In this document: positions 63,981-64,000 of the stretch, in pieces
How the letters are laid out: every line of letters starts with the position of its first letter
How positions within the stretch are numbered: the first letter of the stretch is position 1
Origin: Cyathus striatus
Lineage: Eukaryota; Basidiomycota; Agaricomycetes; Agaricales; Nidulariaceae
NCBI GenBank assembly: GCA_025738555.1
Contig: JAOVFP010000005.1
Coordinates: 4,340,001-4,404,000 of the forward strand
Direction of reading: 5' to 3'
DNA: 64,000 nucleotides
Position numbers and translations under genes: made by a program
The notes under the pieces: model-generated
Told to the model about the DNA's origin: nothing
Databases searched by the model: none
What the model saw: only the letters and a program-made list of their open reading frames with translations

Positions 63981-64000
63981 CTATTTACTGACATAATTTA

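Larger units (their letters stand above)
57457..63989. mobile_element. 6.5-kb decayed transposable element bounded by inverted repeats
   Basis: A 24-nt sequence at 57473-57496 (containing GTATACAACC and CACACGTGACA) is repeated in reverse complement at 63957-63980 with one mismatch. Just outside lie two copies of TATTTACT, at 57457-57464 and 63982-63989, which look like an 8-bp target duplication; their distance to the repeat differs (8 and 1 nt), which weakens that reading. Everything between is AT-rich, poor in CpG, and free of intact genes. It contains a degraded tyrosine recombinase, a hAT-type element and a solo LTR. The superfamily of the outer element is not certain: recombinase elements normally lack such termini, while several cut-and-paste families have them. 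Confidence 0.65.

Overview
The window is nuclear DNA from a filamentous basidiomycete, most likely an Agaricomycete. Nearly every gene is cut by many short GT-AG introns (mostly 45 to 60 nt), genes lie 100 to 400 bp apart on both strands, several exons are tiny (7 to 24 nt), and the protein families are typical of mushroom-forming fungi. No rRNA, tRNA, CRISPR or bacterial-style operon signal was seen. I rebuilt 27 complete or near-complete gene models by joining exons and checking reading phase at every junction, plus one truncated gene at the left edge.

Layout, left to right. 1-5.8 kb: end of an unknown gene, an OTU deubiquitinase, a large armadillo-repeat protein (SmgGDS-like) and a peroxisomal enoyl-CoA isomerase. 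6.6-14.1 kb: amino-acid permease, pirin, ribosome biogenesis factor NSA1 and the GID ubiquitin-ligase subunit RMD5/GID2. 14.4-25.9 kb: a TBC1D5-like RabGAP, succinate dehydrogenase flavoprotein, splicing factor SPF45, a small unknown gene, a mitochondrial RsfS-domain protein and the permease chaperone SHR3. 26.2-38.4 kb: LETM1, an ALKBH1-type dioxygenase, a GYP7-type RabGAP, aprataxin, a Gfo/Idh/MocA oxidoreductase, two small unknown genes and the GPI-anchor subunit PIG-Y. 38.6-57.3 kb: the centrin-binding protein SFI1, a Zn2Cys6 transcription factor, cytosolic HSP70 with a heat-shock element array, a PP2A B56 regulatory subunit, a conserved unknown protein and mitochondrial citrate synthase.

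From about 57.46 kb to the right edge there is no intact gene. This AT-rich, CpG-poor block is bounded by a 24-nt inverted repeat (23 of 24 matching) with an 8-bp direct repeat just outside it, so it looks like one 6.5-kb decayed transposable element. Inside it are a degraded tyrosine-recombinase gene, a 1,230-bp hAT-type non-autonomous element with a perfect 8-bp target duplication, and a 764-bp solo LTR with a perfect 5-bp duplication inserted in a local tandem repeat.

Most genes are unlinked housekeeping functions. The visible functional themes are mitochondrial metabolism (SDHA, citrate synthase, LETM1, RsfS protein), amino-acid uptake (permease plus its chaperone SHR3) and vesicle traffic (two RabGAPs). 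Four conserved genes (RMD5, SDHA, PP2A-B56 and the 53.3-kb gene) each carry a single-base frame break exactly at a G or C run of 5 to 6. Their annotation must allow for this, and sequencing error is the likeliest cause.
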